Below, in pieces: positions 1-11,900 of a stretch of DNA of 64,000 bases (position 1 is its first letter; every line of letters starts with the position of its first letter). The stretch covers positions 1,834,429-1,898,428 of the forward strand of contig LSYV01000008.1 of assembly GCA_001584585.1 (NCBI GenBank), in the 5' to 3' direction. The DNA is from Gonium pectorale (taxonomy: Eukaryota; Chlorophyta; Chlorophyceae; Chlamydomonadales; Volvocaceae). Under the pieces are notes generated by a model that searched no databases, was not told the DNA's origin, and saw nothing but the letters and a program-made list of their open reading frames with translations. Both the position numbers and the translations under genes were made by a program.

Positions 1-844
1 TTTATCGTCGCTTGAGTAAGCGCAGACAGTCACGGGGACTAATGACCACCTTTTGATTTCCCTCGGCAAGCACAGATCTCAGAACACGCTGCGGTGTGAC
101 AGTGTCACCGGGAGCATAGGGATTTTTCAGGGTGTGAAGGACTTCGTACTCAAATCAACAACTCCCTGCAGGGCATGACGGGGAGCAACCACACGCACCT
201 CTGGCATGGCACACGGTGTTTGCCATGCCAGAGTTGTTAGAGCTGTTAGAGGGAGATTTCCCCAGATCGGGCCCTCGCGGCGATATCAGAACACATGGAA
301 ACACTCTGACTTTGTGGGAGAGCGTGGGCGATCAGGGACCAGGCCTGCGGTCAGCGACTCAAGTGGGGGTCCGCGGTCTTGGTTGTCGGTTTTACATCCT
401 CTGTGCCATCCTCCTGCAGGCTCCTCCCAACCTCAGGCGGAACTGAACGTCCGTATTCATGCCGTATGCGCCCCTCCGGCCGCTCGGGCACAAACTGTGG
501 AGCAGCCGAACACCAGGTCTGCAACGGGGTACGCTCGGGCTGCTCGGGTGCCCTAGTTACGACGGCGGTTACGGCGGCTAGGACACGCTGGTTGCTCGGT
601 CGCTCCGTTGGCAACTCCATCGTACTTTGATCCCTGCAAAGACTGCATTCAATTGATGGCGAAGACATCCTGCGCGTGAACCCCTGTTACCACCCTGCCT
701 ATCCTTCCTGCCAAGACCGTCGGTCATCCAGAATACAACCTTTTTAGTTTGTCGGCTGCTAAGCTAGGTTTTTTACGGGTTCAGGACCACCACGTCTCGG
801 CTTCCTTTCCCGCCGAGCTGCCGTTTTAGTTGCAACCTCTCAAC
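1..844. other. Gene-free left edge of window
   Basis: No open frame here has coding-like composition or a recognisable motif. It may be the far end of a neighbouring gene's UTR plus the promoter of the gene starting at 902. The only structure noted is a 13-bp inverted repeat at 199-233. Confidence 0.5.
199..233. repeat. 13-bp perfect inverted repeat (hairpin)
   Basis: Bases 199-211 (CTCTGGCATGGCA) are exactly reverse-complementary to 221-233, with a 9-nt loop. As RNA this would fold as a short stem-loop. It lies about 670 bp upstream of the first gene and no function is assigned. Confidence 0.85.
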
Positions 845-889
845 ATGTTATTCATTCTTGCTTGGTGATCAGCAATGGGGGACAGGTAG
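845..889 (+). promoter_or_regulatory. Two short upstream ORFs in the 5' leader
   Basis: ATG at 845 reads 7 codons to a TGA at 866-868. A second ATG at 875 reads 4 codons to a TAG at 887-889. Both end before the proposed start at 902. If the leader includes them they could lower initiation on the main frame; this is inference because the transcript start is not known. Confidence 0.4.
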
Positions 890-901
890 TCTTCTTCGGA
901 A

Positions 902-3900
902 ATGGCTGTCGAGGCGGAGGTGGATTTGGTGGCGAGCTTGCGAGAAGGTAAGCTCGGGAAGAATTTTACACTTTGAATTTCCTTGGAAGCGGCCGGCGGC
1001 GGTATTGAGTAACAAGTGATGGTCCCATTTGTGCACTCTCTCACGCAGAGTATCGACAGCTACAACAACAGCTCCCGGCTGCATTGCGAACCGAGAGTCC
1101 CGATGTGCTGATTGAGTACATCGCGTGCGTGTTTGGTGAAGGGGATGGCGACATCGCCACGGGGTGAGTCGGGCAGAGCCGCCGAGCCCGGCGGGCGCAC
1201 AGGCGGCACTAACCGTGACCGAAACGTTTCCCCGTTGCAGCCTCACCAAAGTCGGAAGCGGCACCGTGGCCAATAACACACACGGAATGCCGGACTGCGC
1301 AGTGGTTGCGGCCCCGGAAGGCTCCAAAACCGACTCGGACGTGTGCCTCTCAAAACCGCCATCCCCCATTACAAGCCTTAGTGAGCGGGAGGTCTCTGAA
1401 GGGATGGTCCTCATTGAGCGGCTGCGGGAAGAGGTGCACGTTTCGGAGGAGACAGTGACCACCTCTGTCAGTGAACTCGGCTGGCTGGGCGTCGTGACAC
1501 ATGCGCTGTCGGGCCAGCCCGACAACATGGCCCTTACTCGGTGCCCGGAATGCCACCGCACGGTGTTGGTCTGCCGTATGGCCCTGCACCGATCCGTCTG
1601 CGTCCCGCAGCCGCAACCGGTTCGGGCCAAGGCCGCCACGGCAGCACCCAAGGCGCCGCGCGGCAACCCCAGCGGCTCGCGCGGCAGCGGGGGCGCCGCG
1701 GCGGGCAGGGCCGCCTCGGGACGGGGCTCCGGGGGCCGGGCGGCCGGTGGCAGTGGCAGAGGATCGGGCCGCGGGCCTGGGCGGCCACCCGCTCTCGGCA
1801 CCAGCAAGGTGGGTGCGGCTGTTCACCAGCAAATGACGACAAGCCCGTCATCGCTGCCTGAGGAGCTGCCCATGGGTCCCTTAGTTTGCGGACACTCCTG
1901 AAGCCATAATGTTTGGCTGTCCCCGTGTTCCCCTTGAAGCTGAACAAGGTCACCTTCCCGGGCAGCGCGGCGGCCAGCGGGCTGGACGAGCCGCTTGAGC
2001 CGGTTCAACAGGCAGCAGCCGAGCTGCGCGGCGAGCCGCCGCAGCCGGCTGAGCGGCTGCCCGTGCAAGCGGCGCCGGACGGCCTCCTGGATGCACCGCT
2101 CCGGGCTGACGGCAGCGGCGGCGGTGGCGTTGCGGCGGGCGCCGCCGCGGCATTGCCGGCGGAAGCCAGTGGCCTACCGGCGGCGGCAGCGGCAACGGGG
2201 GCGGCCGCACCGGCGCCCGAGGGCCCGCTTGCGCGGTCGCCGTGGGGGCGCCGACCGGATAACAGTCTGGTGGGGCAGTTCTTCAGGGGACTGGCGGGGC
2301 CGCTGGTCTTTCCACCAGCGAGCCGGCGGGCCAGGTCTACGGAGCCGGGCAGGTGGGAAACCTCTCGTTGAGCGCTGTGCTGTTGATGCGACCAGGGGGT
2401 CTCAGGCTGAGAAGCTTGCGTGAAACCTCAACCTCGACATATAAAATATGTGGTGCACTGGCTGTTGCTAGCAAGGTAACCTGTGGCCATAGGCACAACT
2501 GAGGAAGATGCCTGCTAGCGTCTTCAACCTGGTACTTTGCGGCTTTGGGCCCGTTTCGTCATATGAGGCTCTTTGCCTGTCAAGATGTTGAAGCCTCTCA
2601 CGAGTTTCGGAAACTTTACGGTCGCTTTCGGTGCTACAGCTGCATCTGCTCCTCCCTCATCCCTTTCAGTCCGTGCACATAAAGCATATCTTGACAAACT
2701 CACATACCCTCCATTCCTTGGGTCCTGCAGGCGCAAGCGGCCCATAGCCGCAACGGACCCGTTCATCCGGTCGCTGGAGGAGGTGGCCGCGGGCCTCCGT
2801 ACCTCCAAGCTGGCGGCCATGCTACCGACCGCCGCCAAGCGGATCATCAAGCTTAAAGCCTCGCCCGCCGGTTTCTCCGGATCCGCGGGCAGCGCTGCCG
2901 GAGCCGTGCAGGCCAACGGCGGGCCCGGCGCTGGAGGGGTCGCCGGCGCTGCAGTGCCAGTCGCTGGTGCGGCGGCCGTGGGCCGTGGGCACGCTGACGC
3001 AGGGCCGGCCGCTGCTGCTCGCCAAGGTGGGGCGGCGGGTGGCGAGCACGCTGGTGCGGAGGCCACGCGCCTGTCGGTTCGGATCGGGGCTCAACAGCAG
3101 CAATTGATGCAGAAGCGGCAGCTCCTGGCACAGCAGCGGCAGCAGCAGCAGCATCAACTGCAGCAGCGACAGCGACATCCCACGTCTCCCGCTGGGACGG
3201 CTGGGGCGGGAGCAGCGCTCGGTTCCCCGCGCAGCCAAGGCGTGGCCGCTGCGGCGGCTGCGAGCCCTTCCAGCCCACACACCCGCCGGGGCAACCCGGT
3301 GCCAGGCGTGCTTGGCCACCCGACGCCATCCCCTGGCGGCCCCTCTGGAGCGAAGCCGTTCCCTCCCAATCCCCAGCTTCCACAGCAGCAACAGCAGCAG
3401 CGGCCGACCGGCGCAGCCCCTTCGGCACAGCAGCCGTCCGCGTCTCCCGCCGGCGTCGCTGGGCGCAAGCGTCCTGCAGTCCAAGAGCTGCAGCGGCCCG
3501 GCACACGGATCCGGGGCCAGGTGCTCGCCTCGCCCACGGTGGCAAGCACAGGGCAGGGTGCTGCGGCCGCACCGGCGGCCTCGCAGCAGCGGGCCGCAGC
3601 CGGCGGCAAGGAAAAGCCCAAGCCTGTCGCGCGCGAGGCGCAGCACACCGGAACGCCACACGATAAAAACCACTCGGCGGCAACTGCAGGGAACGAGGCT
3701 GGTGCTCAGGCATCGGGTGCCGCCGCGGTGCCGCATGCACCGCACTACGGCGCGGGCAGCGCGCGGCCGGCGCACGGGCCGGCCGGTTTGGCGGCGCCAG
3801 CGCCGGGTGTCGGCGGTGTTGCAGCGGGGATGCTGCGGCAGGCGTCCTCCAGCCTGCCACCGGGCATGATGCCGACCCCCGGCAGCGGCTCGGCCGTCCT

Positions 3901-5117
3901 TGGCCAGCAGAATCCGGGGCCCGGGATGATTCCGACACCCGGCGGAGGCAGCGGCATGATGCCCATTCCCACCGACGTCGGGCGGGGCATGATGCCGACG
4001 CCAGCAGGGTGCGGCCCGGGGATGATGCCAACGCCGGGTTTGGGAGCCATGGTGCCGACCCCTGGTAGCGCACCGGGCATGCCTGGAAAGCCTGGCAACG
4101 GCTCCGGATGCGGCATGATGCCGACGCCAGGCTCGGGTCCCGCGGCTCAGCCGGCTTATGGCATGGTCCCGACGCCGGGCGGGGCGAGCGGACAGCAGCC
4201 GATGGCCCGGGGCATGATGCCCACACCCGGCATGATGCCGACGCCAGGCATGATGCCGACCCCAGGCATGATGCCGAGCACGGCGCCGGCAGAGGCCCCG
4301 GGCGGAAGACCGGCCTCGAGCACCGGACAGCCTCCCGTCCATCTCCAGCAGCAGCACCAACTGCAGCAGCAGCAGCAGCGCCCCGTGAATCAGCAACAAG
4401 TTCCCCAGCGTTACATGCCAAATCAACACGTCTCCGCCGTGCAGCCACACCAGCAGCAGCAGCATTATCCTCCGGCCAGCGCACAACAGGTCGTACAACA
4501 TGTGCAGCACTCGCAACACCCACATCAAGCTCAAGGGACGCAGCCGCAGCAACCCCAGCCGCAGGCTCAGGCGCAGCAGCCACCAACACAGCAGCAACCC
4601 GGGCAGGGGCAGCCGGGCCACATGCCCCAGGGGCCTCTGCCACAACCCTTGGCGCAGGCGCAGCAGACGCAGCAGATGCGCTACATGTTTCAGCAGCCGC
4701 CACAGCAACCAGCCCCATACGAGCAGCAGCAACAGATGCAACAGCAGCAGCAGGCACAGCAGCAGAACCTGCAGCAGCAACAGCAGCAGTTCCGGTCGCC
4801 CACACACGGGCAGCCGGAGCAACAGCAGCGGCAGCCGCAGCCGCAGCCGCAGCCGCAGCCGCACCATCAGCCCGGGCAGCCACAGCAGCAACAAGGGCAG
4901 CTTCCGCAGCAGCGGCAGCAGCCGCAGCCGCAAGGGCAGGGAGGTACGGGTGTCCTATCGGGAATGCCCGTACCTCAGCCATCTCAGTCGCCACACATGC
5001 GGCCAGGCATCGCACCAATGAGCATGGCACCAGGCATGGCACCCGGCCCCGCCGCGCCCACCGCTGCAGCACCCAGCCAAGGTGGTGCCCCGCCCGCTTA
5101 TAGCCAACTCATGCAGC

Positions 5118-5166
<49 letters not shown>

Positions 5167-6946
5167 GCAGCAGCAGCGGCCGGCGGGCGCGTTCTCCCCG
5201 CAGGTTGGCGGTGTGAGGCCCGCTGCCCCTGCTGCCGCTCCGTCTGCGCCGCAGCCGGCCGGGCCGGGCTCGGTTCCTGCGGTGGGGCCTCTGGGCCCAC
5301 AGCAGCTTCTCCAGCAGCAGTACATGGCCTCCTTGGCGCAGGCTCAAGCGGCAAGGGGCGCTCTGCCGCCGCAGCAGCCACAGCCACAGGTGCCTGGCGC
5401 AGGGGCTACGCCTGGCGCACCGCAGTTGCAAGGTAGGTTGTGATGGCTTTGACAAAGGCGCGCCCAGGGGTGCCCTGCCCGTACGCCTGTATGGCGGTTG
5501 GGGCGAACTAAGCCATTATGTGTCTCAACGCTCTGGGCAGCAGCAGTTGCCCCTACCGAAAGCAGTCCATTAAAGCGTTCCATGGCATCGTCCGCTACTT
5601 ACGCCCTTACAGGGGTGCCTCAGGCCGGCGCTGTGCAGACTGCGGGCAACGGTGCCAAGGCCGCGGCGGCTGGTATCACGGCCACCGCGCCGGGCGTGTT
5701 TGGCCTGACGCCCGCGCAGCTGCAGGCGACGGCGCAGGCGGTGTTATCTCAGCAGCAGCATGTGCAGATTGCGGCGCAGCTGCAGAAGGCCCAGGAGCAG
5801 CTGCAACACGCGACGCAGCTGCACATGCAGTCACCCAACGGCCAGCCGTCGGCGCAGCTGCAACAGGCGCAGCTGCAGTTGCAGCACGCGCAGCAGCTGT
5901 TCCACGCGCAGGTTCAGATGCAGCTCCAGCAGCGCATTGGCGCTCTTGCCGCGCAGGTGGGCTGGCGTTGGGGCGTCGAGGGTAAATCGACGACGACGTG
6001 AGGAGGTTGGCTTTTGGCTTATGGGTCTGCACCCCTGGGTTGCATGCACGTTGTTTGCAGCATGGCTGGCAGTTTGCCGTTAGGTCTGTCAGGGCCCGGT
6101 TGCTGTTGCAGCCAACTATTGGAATCGGACGCATGGCTGCGTGCCAGGCGGCAACTGTGTGCGGTCGCTACCGTGCAACTCATGCGTTCCGTACCAGTGC
6201 ATTGACGTTTCTGTACGGCTTCTACGATGCCTGATTTGCAGGCGCAGGCGCAGGCACAAGCGCACGCGCAGCTGCAACAGCAGGTGCAAGCGCAGGGCCA
6301 GGTGCAGGGCCCGCAGCAGCAGTTACAGACCCCGCCGCACAACACCAGCGCCGCCTTTCCGGGCAGTCAGCCCAGCGTGCCCCACTACGCAACCGTCCCA
6401 CACAACACAGGGCCTCCGCAGCCGCAGGAGCACGGGCAAGGCCAGATGGCTCGCCAATCCTCTGCGCATCTTCCGTCCCAGCAGCAGACTCAGTACGCTC
6501 CCCATCCAGCGCAACCCAGCGGCGGGCAGCAGTTTGCGCCGCCTCCAGTGCAGCAGTTCTCCCAGCCGCCCACACAGCTGCCGCAGCAGCAGCACCAGCA
6601 CCAGCAGCAAGTGCCGTATGCAAGCCCGGACAAGATGCAGCAGATGCTGAACACGCAGGCGATCATGCGGCAACAACAGCAATCGCAACAACAGCCGCAA
6701 CTGCAATCGTTCCAACCGCAATCGCAGCCGCAGCACTTCCAGCATCAGCCACAGATGGTTCAGGTGCAGTACCCTGTGCAGGGTGTGCCTCAGGTCCAGC
6801 TGCAGGGCCCGCCGCACCTATACTCACCACATGGCTACATGCCCATGCAGCCGCAGCGGCTGCAGCCGGGGCTGCCCGCGGGCATGGTGCCCGTCACGAA
6901 CGGCGTGCACCAGCAGCCACCTCACGGGCACCAACCCGCTCGGTAG
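902..6946 (+). CDS. Gln-rich protein with Sgf11-type C2HC zinc finger
   Basis: Exons 902-947, 1049-1163, 1241-1808, 1940-2352, 2731-5432, 5613-5956 and 6242-6946 join in frame to 1,630 aa. A zinc finger lies near residues 155-174: C-x2-C-x11-H-x3-C with an R-x-A-x-H core, the pattern I know from Sgf11-like subunits of the SAGA deubiquitinase module. A basic segment follows at about 381-420 ([11 protein letters not shown]). Then come Gly/Ala-rich sequence, about ten MMPTPG-type repeats (residues 759-897), and a Gln-rich C-terminal half with a 21-Gln run at 1175-1196. The overall look is a nuclear transcription co-regulator, possibly SAGA or mediator related. The SAGA link rests on the finger alone; the remainder is low complexity and could belong to another adaptor family. 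The start at 902 was chosen because it opens the only frame that splices into the zinc-finger exon. Confidence 0.72.
3864..4284 (+). repeat. Tandem MMPTPG peptide repeats
   Basis: Within exon 5 of the Gln-rich gene, a motif of the form M-[MIV]-P-T-P-G recurs about ten times. Spacing is irregular at first, then three near-perfect copies are directly adjacent at about 4212-4271. Similar MIPTPG motifs occur in the N-terminal regions of plant CBP-type acetyltransferases as I recall them, but no acetyltransferase domain is present here. Confidence 0.8.
5114..5176 (+). repeat. CAA/CAG microsatellite encoding 21 Gln
   Basis: The run reads one CAG, sixteen consecutive CAA and four CAG codons. Other Gln stretches in the same gene are mostly CAG, so the pure CAA block stands out and probably expanded recently by slippage. 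Confidence 0.95.
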
Positions 6947-8979
6947 CGCCACGCCCAGCGCCTCGTGCGTTCACGGGCTGCCTGCAGGCTGTGCTGGATG
7001 TCTCTGCCAGGTGGCATGTTGCGAGGCTTCCTTGTAGAGAGAGGTGGCTGCCCCTGGCTGCGAGCGACGCGGCAGCGAGGCAAAGGGCAAGTGCTTGCAC
7101 GACGGCAGCAGACGCCGCGTCGCCGCCTCTCTGCGGGTTGTTGTAGAGAGCAGTTCCGCGCCGACGGCATTGGCGGCGTGTAGGATGCCATTAGACTGCT
7201 AGAAGTATCAAGGTTGGTGCTTGTTAGAATCCTTAGCAGTTGCAAAAATAGAAGAACGAATCTATGGGCTTGTTCTTAGCGGCATCCTCCGCAGCGGGCG
7301 CTGCTCGGCCCCTGGGCAGCCGTGTAGGGACGTCCTGGCCGGGGCAGGTGCACTTGCGCAGGTAATGGGGAAGTGGTTATATAAGTTCAGAACACGTGTT
7401 GAAGGGGTCGTACTAAGTCGCGAGCAGTGTCAATGTAGGAAGTGTCCTGGGAACGTAGCTCGCTCGACGTCCGTGTGACCGTAGTTGGAGGATCCACTGG
7501 CGGCCCGGCGAAGCTAAGGAGTGTTGCATGGTACATGGCATGGGGATAGGCTTTAGGAAGGCTCTTTTTTTTGCAGGTGAGAGCAGTACAAGCGGGCGAA
7601 GAGTGATGCCGGCGCTGGGTTTGAAGGGTAGGTAGGCCAGATTCGGGGTGCAGTACATCATGGGCAAACGAGCTACGGGGCATCGGCGGCGCACCACTTG
7701 CCAGGCAGCGTCTTGGCCAGGCTAACAGCATCGCACTCGTGTGCACTCATTATCCCTCTTCATTACTTTTGAAGTACGTAGGCCATTCCTTACGACATGG
7801 TCGTGTTTTCACTACTGTATTGCCGTATAGCGCCTACCGTACCACATGTTGCAGGGTCGGAACTGGGTAGAGTAAATGCTTCGTGGAGCAGTCACGGGGT
7901 CGAGCTTGAGTTGGGCAGCCGTGTATCGCGTATGCCGCAAGAGGCCGGGCAGTCAGTGCTGCACGGACGGTTAATGCTGGCTACAAGGCAGCACGGGTGT
8001 TTTCACATGTCGCCTTGTCTGCTGTGAGGCAAGCGCGTTGTAAGAATGCCCCTGGTCGGCTCCATACTGTGCTGTACTTTCTACGAAGGGTAATGCACTG
8101 AGAAAGGCGGTGTGGTGTAAATGGGGTACACCAATCCGAGCCCAGGCAGATACTGCAAGGGCGGGAGGAACGTCCCTTAGGTCCCTTCACCGGCCTTGCT
8201 TTGTACCCGCCCGCCCTACTGGAAGAGCTGGAAGCGTCGCGCCTTCGGGTGAGTACATCCGTAGAGGCAGGCTCCCTGTATGTTCTCCCTTTTACCAGAA
8301 GAGCTCGTTGGCTCATGCGAACACTGGATGGAGGCCATGATTCAAGGACGACGTTCTAGGCAAGCTAGGCAAGGTTCTCCGAGGAAGGGAGGTAGGGAGC
8401 CGTTGAACTGCAAGCGGCCTGGTATACGAATGACGGGGTCCTTCAAGGAATACATGGGAATACACCAGTTCTGCGCAGCGAGGGGTGAAGGATCTAGGAG
8501 AGCCAACGATACTTTACTCCCTGTTTGGGATGCTACGTTAGCGCAGGCGCGGGCTCGACCACGGCTAGTATAACCCCCAGATACAGAAGCCCGTGGCACG
8601 CTGATGGATGGATAGATGGATGGCGTGCAGTCACTCGTCGTACGGTATCATGTCTTACCCAATCCGGGGTTTGCACGAAGTGGGCTCCATCCCTTCGACA
8701 TAGTACTCTCCCTGCACTTCTCGACTTGTGAACTGTGTAAGGAACTGTCTCTTAACAGGAAACCCTGACGAAACGCCAGCACGATGCAGCTCGAAGGCAG
8801 GGAGTGCATACTTGTATTTGAATCACCTAGCACCTAACAGAGCCAGTTCTGTTGTCGAGATGACATTGGACGCTTCTTCACGCTGCGACTGGGGATGCCA
8901 ACTCACAAGTTTTCGAAACCCAGCGCTGGGACGTAGCGCAGCTTAGGTTCATAGAGACGGAAACAGTGGACGAAGCAGC
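6947..8979. other. Intergenic region with 3' UTR and upstream leader
   Basis: No convincing gene was found. The first TGTAA motifs after the Gln-rich gene's stop are at 8039-8043 and 8116-8120, which would imply a 3' UTR of about 1.1 kb. A TATA-like stretch (TTATATAAG) is at about 7377. A short GATG/GATA microsatellite is at about 8602-8623. The last few hundred bases are presumably promoter and leader of the HECT gene. Confidence 0.5.
8039..8043 (+). terminator. Candidate TGTAA poly(A) signal, Gln-rich gene
   Basis: First TGTAA on the plus strand after the stop at 6946; a second copy lies at 8116-8120. The distance (about 1.1 kb) is long but usable for a volvocine 3' UTR. Confidence 0.35.
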
Positions 8980-11900
8980 ATGGGGTGCAGCTGCTCTAAG
9001 GCCTTGGTAGTGGCCCCAGCCGCGGCAGACGCCCCGCAGCAGTCCGACGGGAGCAGCAAGCCCTGGAAGAAGAATCAAGTGGTACCTGCGCCGCAGGATG
9101 GCGCGTTGGGCGAACACGCGGGTTCGGCTTCAGGGCCCAAAGCGCCTCCGCCTGCTGCCAGCATTGCGTTTGCTGACAAAGGCGAGGATACGGCCGCGGC
9201 AAGCGACCAAATTCCATCGGACGCCCTCGCGGAGCTCAGGGTCTTGTGCGGGAACCGAGTCGAAGGCGCAGGGCTGACCAGCCTTGCTGAGCGGCTACAC
9301 ACGTCGCTTAAGCAGCACCTGGCTGCTGCGCTGCGTTCTCATGCGCAGCAGGAGGACGGTGCGCTTCTTAAGGAGGTGCTGCGAGGCGCAGTTAGTTGCT
9401 GCAACGCTGTTTTGCAGCCGGTTCTGGCGCACATCAACCGCATCTTGAGCGGTCGGCAAGCAAGCTCCTCGTGGTCAGAGTCGACGAGCTGGGAGCATGT
9501 CGAGTTTGCGGACTTCTTGAGCATGCTCGAGGGCGCCTGCAACGCGACCTACGACCTAGGCGTAATGGAAGTAGGGCGGCCGGTCGCGCTGCTGATGGAC
9601 ATCCTTCACGAACTCCGGCAGCACTGCGACGCCCACTCCATACCCATCGACGCGTCAGCGCGGGTAAGGGCGTCCCTCACCCTTGCTTCCCGGTCCCCCC
9701 CCCTTGACCAGCTTATCGACTCCTTGCAGGTGCCTGCTCTGGACGAGCTAATGGCCATGCTAGCCATTATTTACTTCCGGAAGGTGGTGTTGGAGACCTC
9801 AGAGGCGGCGCAGAGCAAGCTGGAGCAGTACCAGCAGCTGCAGGAGCAGATCGGCTGGTCAGACGCGCAGCTGGCAACGTGCACGGGGCCTGAGGCACGC
9901 GCCATGCTACTGTACCTGCACCAGGTGTCATCTGCGGGTGAGTTGGACAGCCCGAGGCCGCAGCGGACCGCTGCCTGCTGCTGCCAAGCATGCGGGCACA
10001 TGCGCAGCCTGTAGATGTGTGGTTGCGCGCATACATCCAAGACGGACCGTTTGGTGAACTCATGTCTCCGCGTGGTTTTCCGACTGCGAGCTTCTGTGGC
10101 CCTCGACTGCTCCGACGAGTAACCTTTCCGCCTGACGCCTGCTGCCGACCTGCCTCTCTGCCTGCGTTGTGTCGCATCCAGGCGAGAAGCGACTAAATGT
10201 GACCGTGCGGCGCTCGTCGGCCTTTTGGGACGCCTTCGAAAGCGCCCGCAAGGACGGGCTGTTGCCGTCACCCGCGGGGGCCATGTGCCACAAATACTTT
10301 CCCAGCTTCGTGGACGAGTTCACGGAGTCACAGGTGTGTGCGGAGCGCGGCGGTGGGCCTCCGCAAGCCGCAATGCTGAGCAGGGAAGATGCTGGTTGAA
10401 GAAGTGGAGTGCGAAGTCGGTGTTAGGTTAATGGGTCATGTGCGTTGCCGAGCTTAAGAGAAGAGTCATCCGCAGCCAACCCGTCAAAATAGAGAGTCCT
10501 ACATGCACCGAGTGGGCCATCACGCTCCGTGGTCTTTTTAACGACTGTGATGTTGGCTGTGTTGCTCCAGCAGCGATAGGTAAGGCTTGAGCGACACCTC
10601 GGCCGTATCAACATTGCCGCCCGCAGGCCCGAGCTGATGCGGGCAGTGCCGGGAGGAAGCCTGCTGTGGAGGCGGGTGAGGGGCACGGGCCGCGCAAGGA
10701 GTTCTTTGAGCTGGCCGGGCTGGACATGGCAGGGCAGCAGCCCACGCAGCCGCTCGCAGCCGGTAGCAGCCGGTTTAGCACGCCTGACGTGCCTGTGGAG
10801 TCTGAAGCGGCTACCGCCCCTGGCGCCGGTACCGGAAGCAGCAGCAGCAGCAGCAAGCCACGACGGCCGGCTCTCTGGGTCTTCAACCGCACCGCCGGGG
10901 CCTTCTGGTACAACACGCAGCTGCAGGAGACGCCTGAGCTGAAGGGGGCCTACGCCTTTGCGGGCTGGCTTCTGGGCCAGTCCCTGCTGAACCGAGCGCC
11001 TCTCGGGCTCCGGCTGCCGCCCGTGCTGTTCCAGGCGCTGCTTGAGGGCGCACCTGGGTCCGACGGCGCCGGCGGCTTCCAGCCCACGTTGGAGGTGCTG
11101 GCGGATTTTGACCCAGATGCGGCAGCTAGCGTGCGCAACGCGGCGGCCCTGCCGCAGGATCAATTGGCGGCGGTGCTCGAGCTGGACGGACTGCCGTCCA
11201 CCTGGACGTCCGAACAGTACGTGCGGCACTCGGTGGCGCAGATCCTGCGAGACGGCGTGGCGTGGCAGTCGGCTGCCCTCGCGGCGGGCTTCTTCGCCGC
11301 GCTGGACCGCCGGCTGCTGCGCGCCTGGCAGCTGGGGCCAGCGGCTCTTGCAGCCCTCGTGGCAGGTGGTGGCGCCACCGGCGGCGCCGGCGATGCGCCG
11401 GCGGACCTCTCCTCCCTCTTCCGCCTGGTGTTGGATGAGGAGCTGTCGGGGCCCAGCTCGATCCTGGTGGAGCTTTTGTGGGAGGTGCTGGCAAACTGGC
11501 CGGCGGAGCGGCGGCTGCGATTCGTGGAGTTTGTGACGGGCACGTCGCGCCTGCCGCTGCCGGGCAGTGAACTACTCAAGATCCAGGCGCCCTTTGTGGC
11601 GATGGGTGCGTCCGAGCACAAGGCGACACTGGGGATGCTTCCGCAGGTGGGTCGGCCGTGTAGCCCGTAAATCATTGGGGAAGTGTGCCCGCAAGGGATG
11701 TCGCTACGCATAGTCCATTATCGCTTTATGCAAGCTGTTACTGCGTAGGAAAGTTGACTCCTGTACTCATGTCATGTCCCGTGCGGCTCTTGATGGGGGC
11801 GTAGCTCGTCGATCCGTGCCGCAGTCTGTGCATTCACACACGCTGCCGTTATGGCTCCCGCTGTGAGTGCGACAGATGCACGTGGCGTTTTGCCCTGCAA

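Noticed and set aside
1995..2423. Plus-strand frame rich in Arg overlapping exon 4 of the first gene
   Set aside because: Wrong phase for the neighbouring exons. The chosen frame joins at both ends and has better third-position GC.
2822..4933. 703-codon open frame on the minus strand across the Gln-rich gene
   Set aside because: It is the antisense shadow of CAG/CAA repeats, giving Leu/Arg-rich nonsense. The plus-strand exon has consistent splice phases on both sides.
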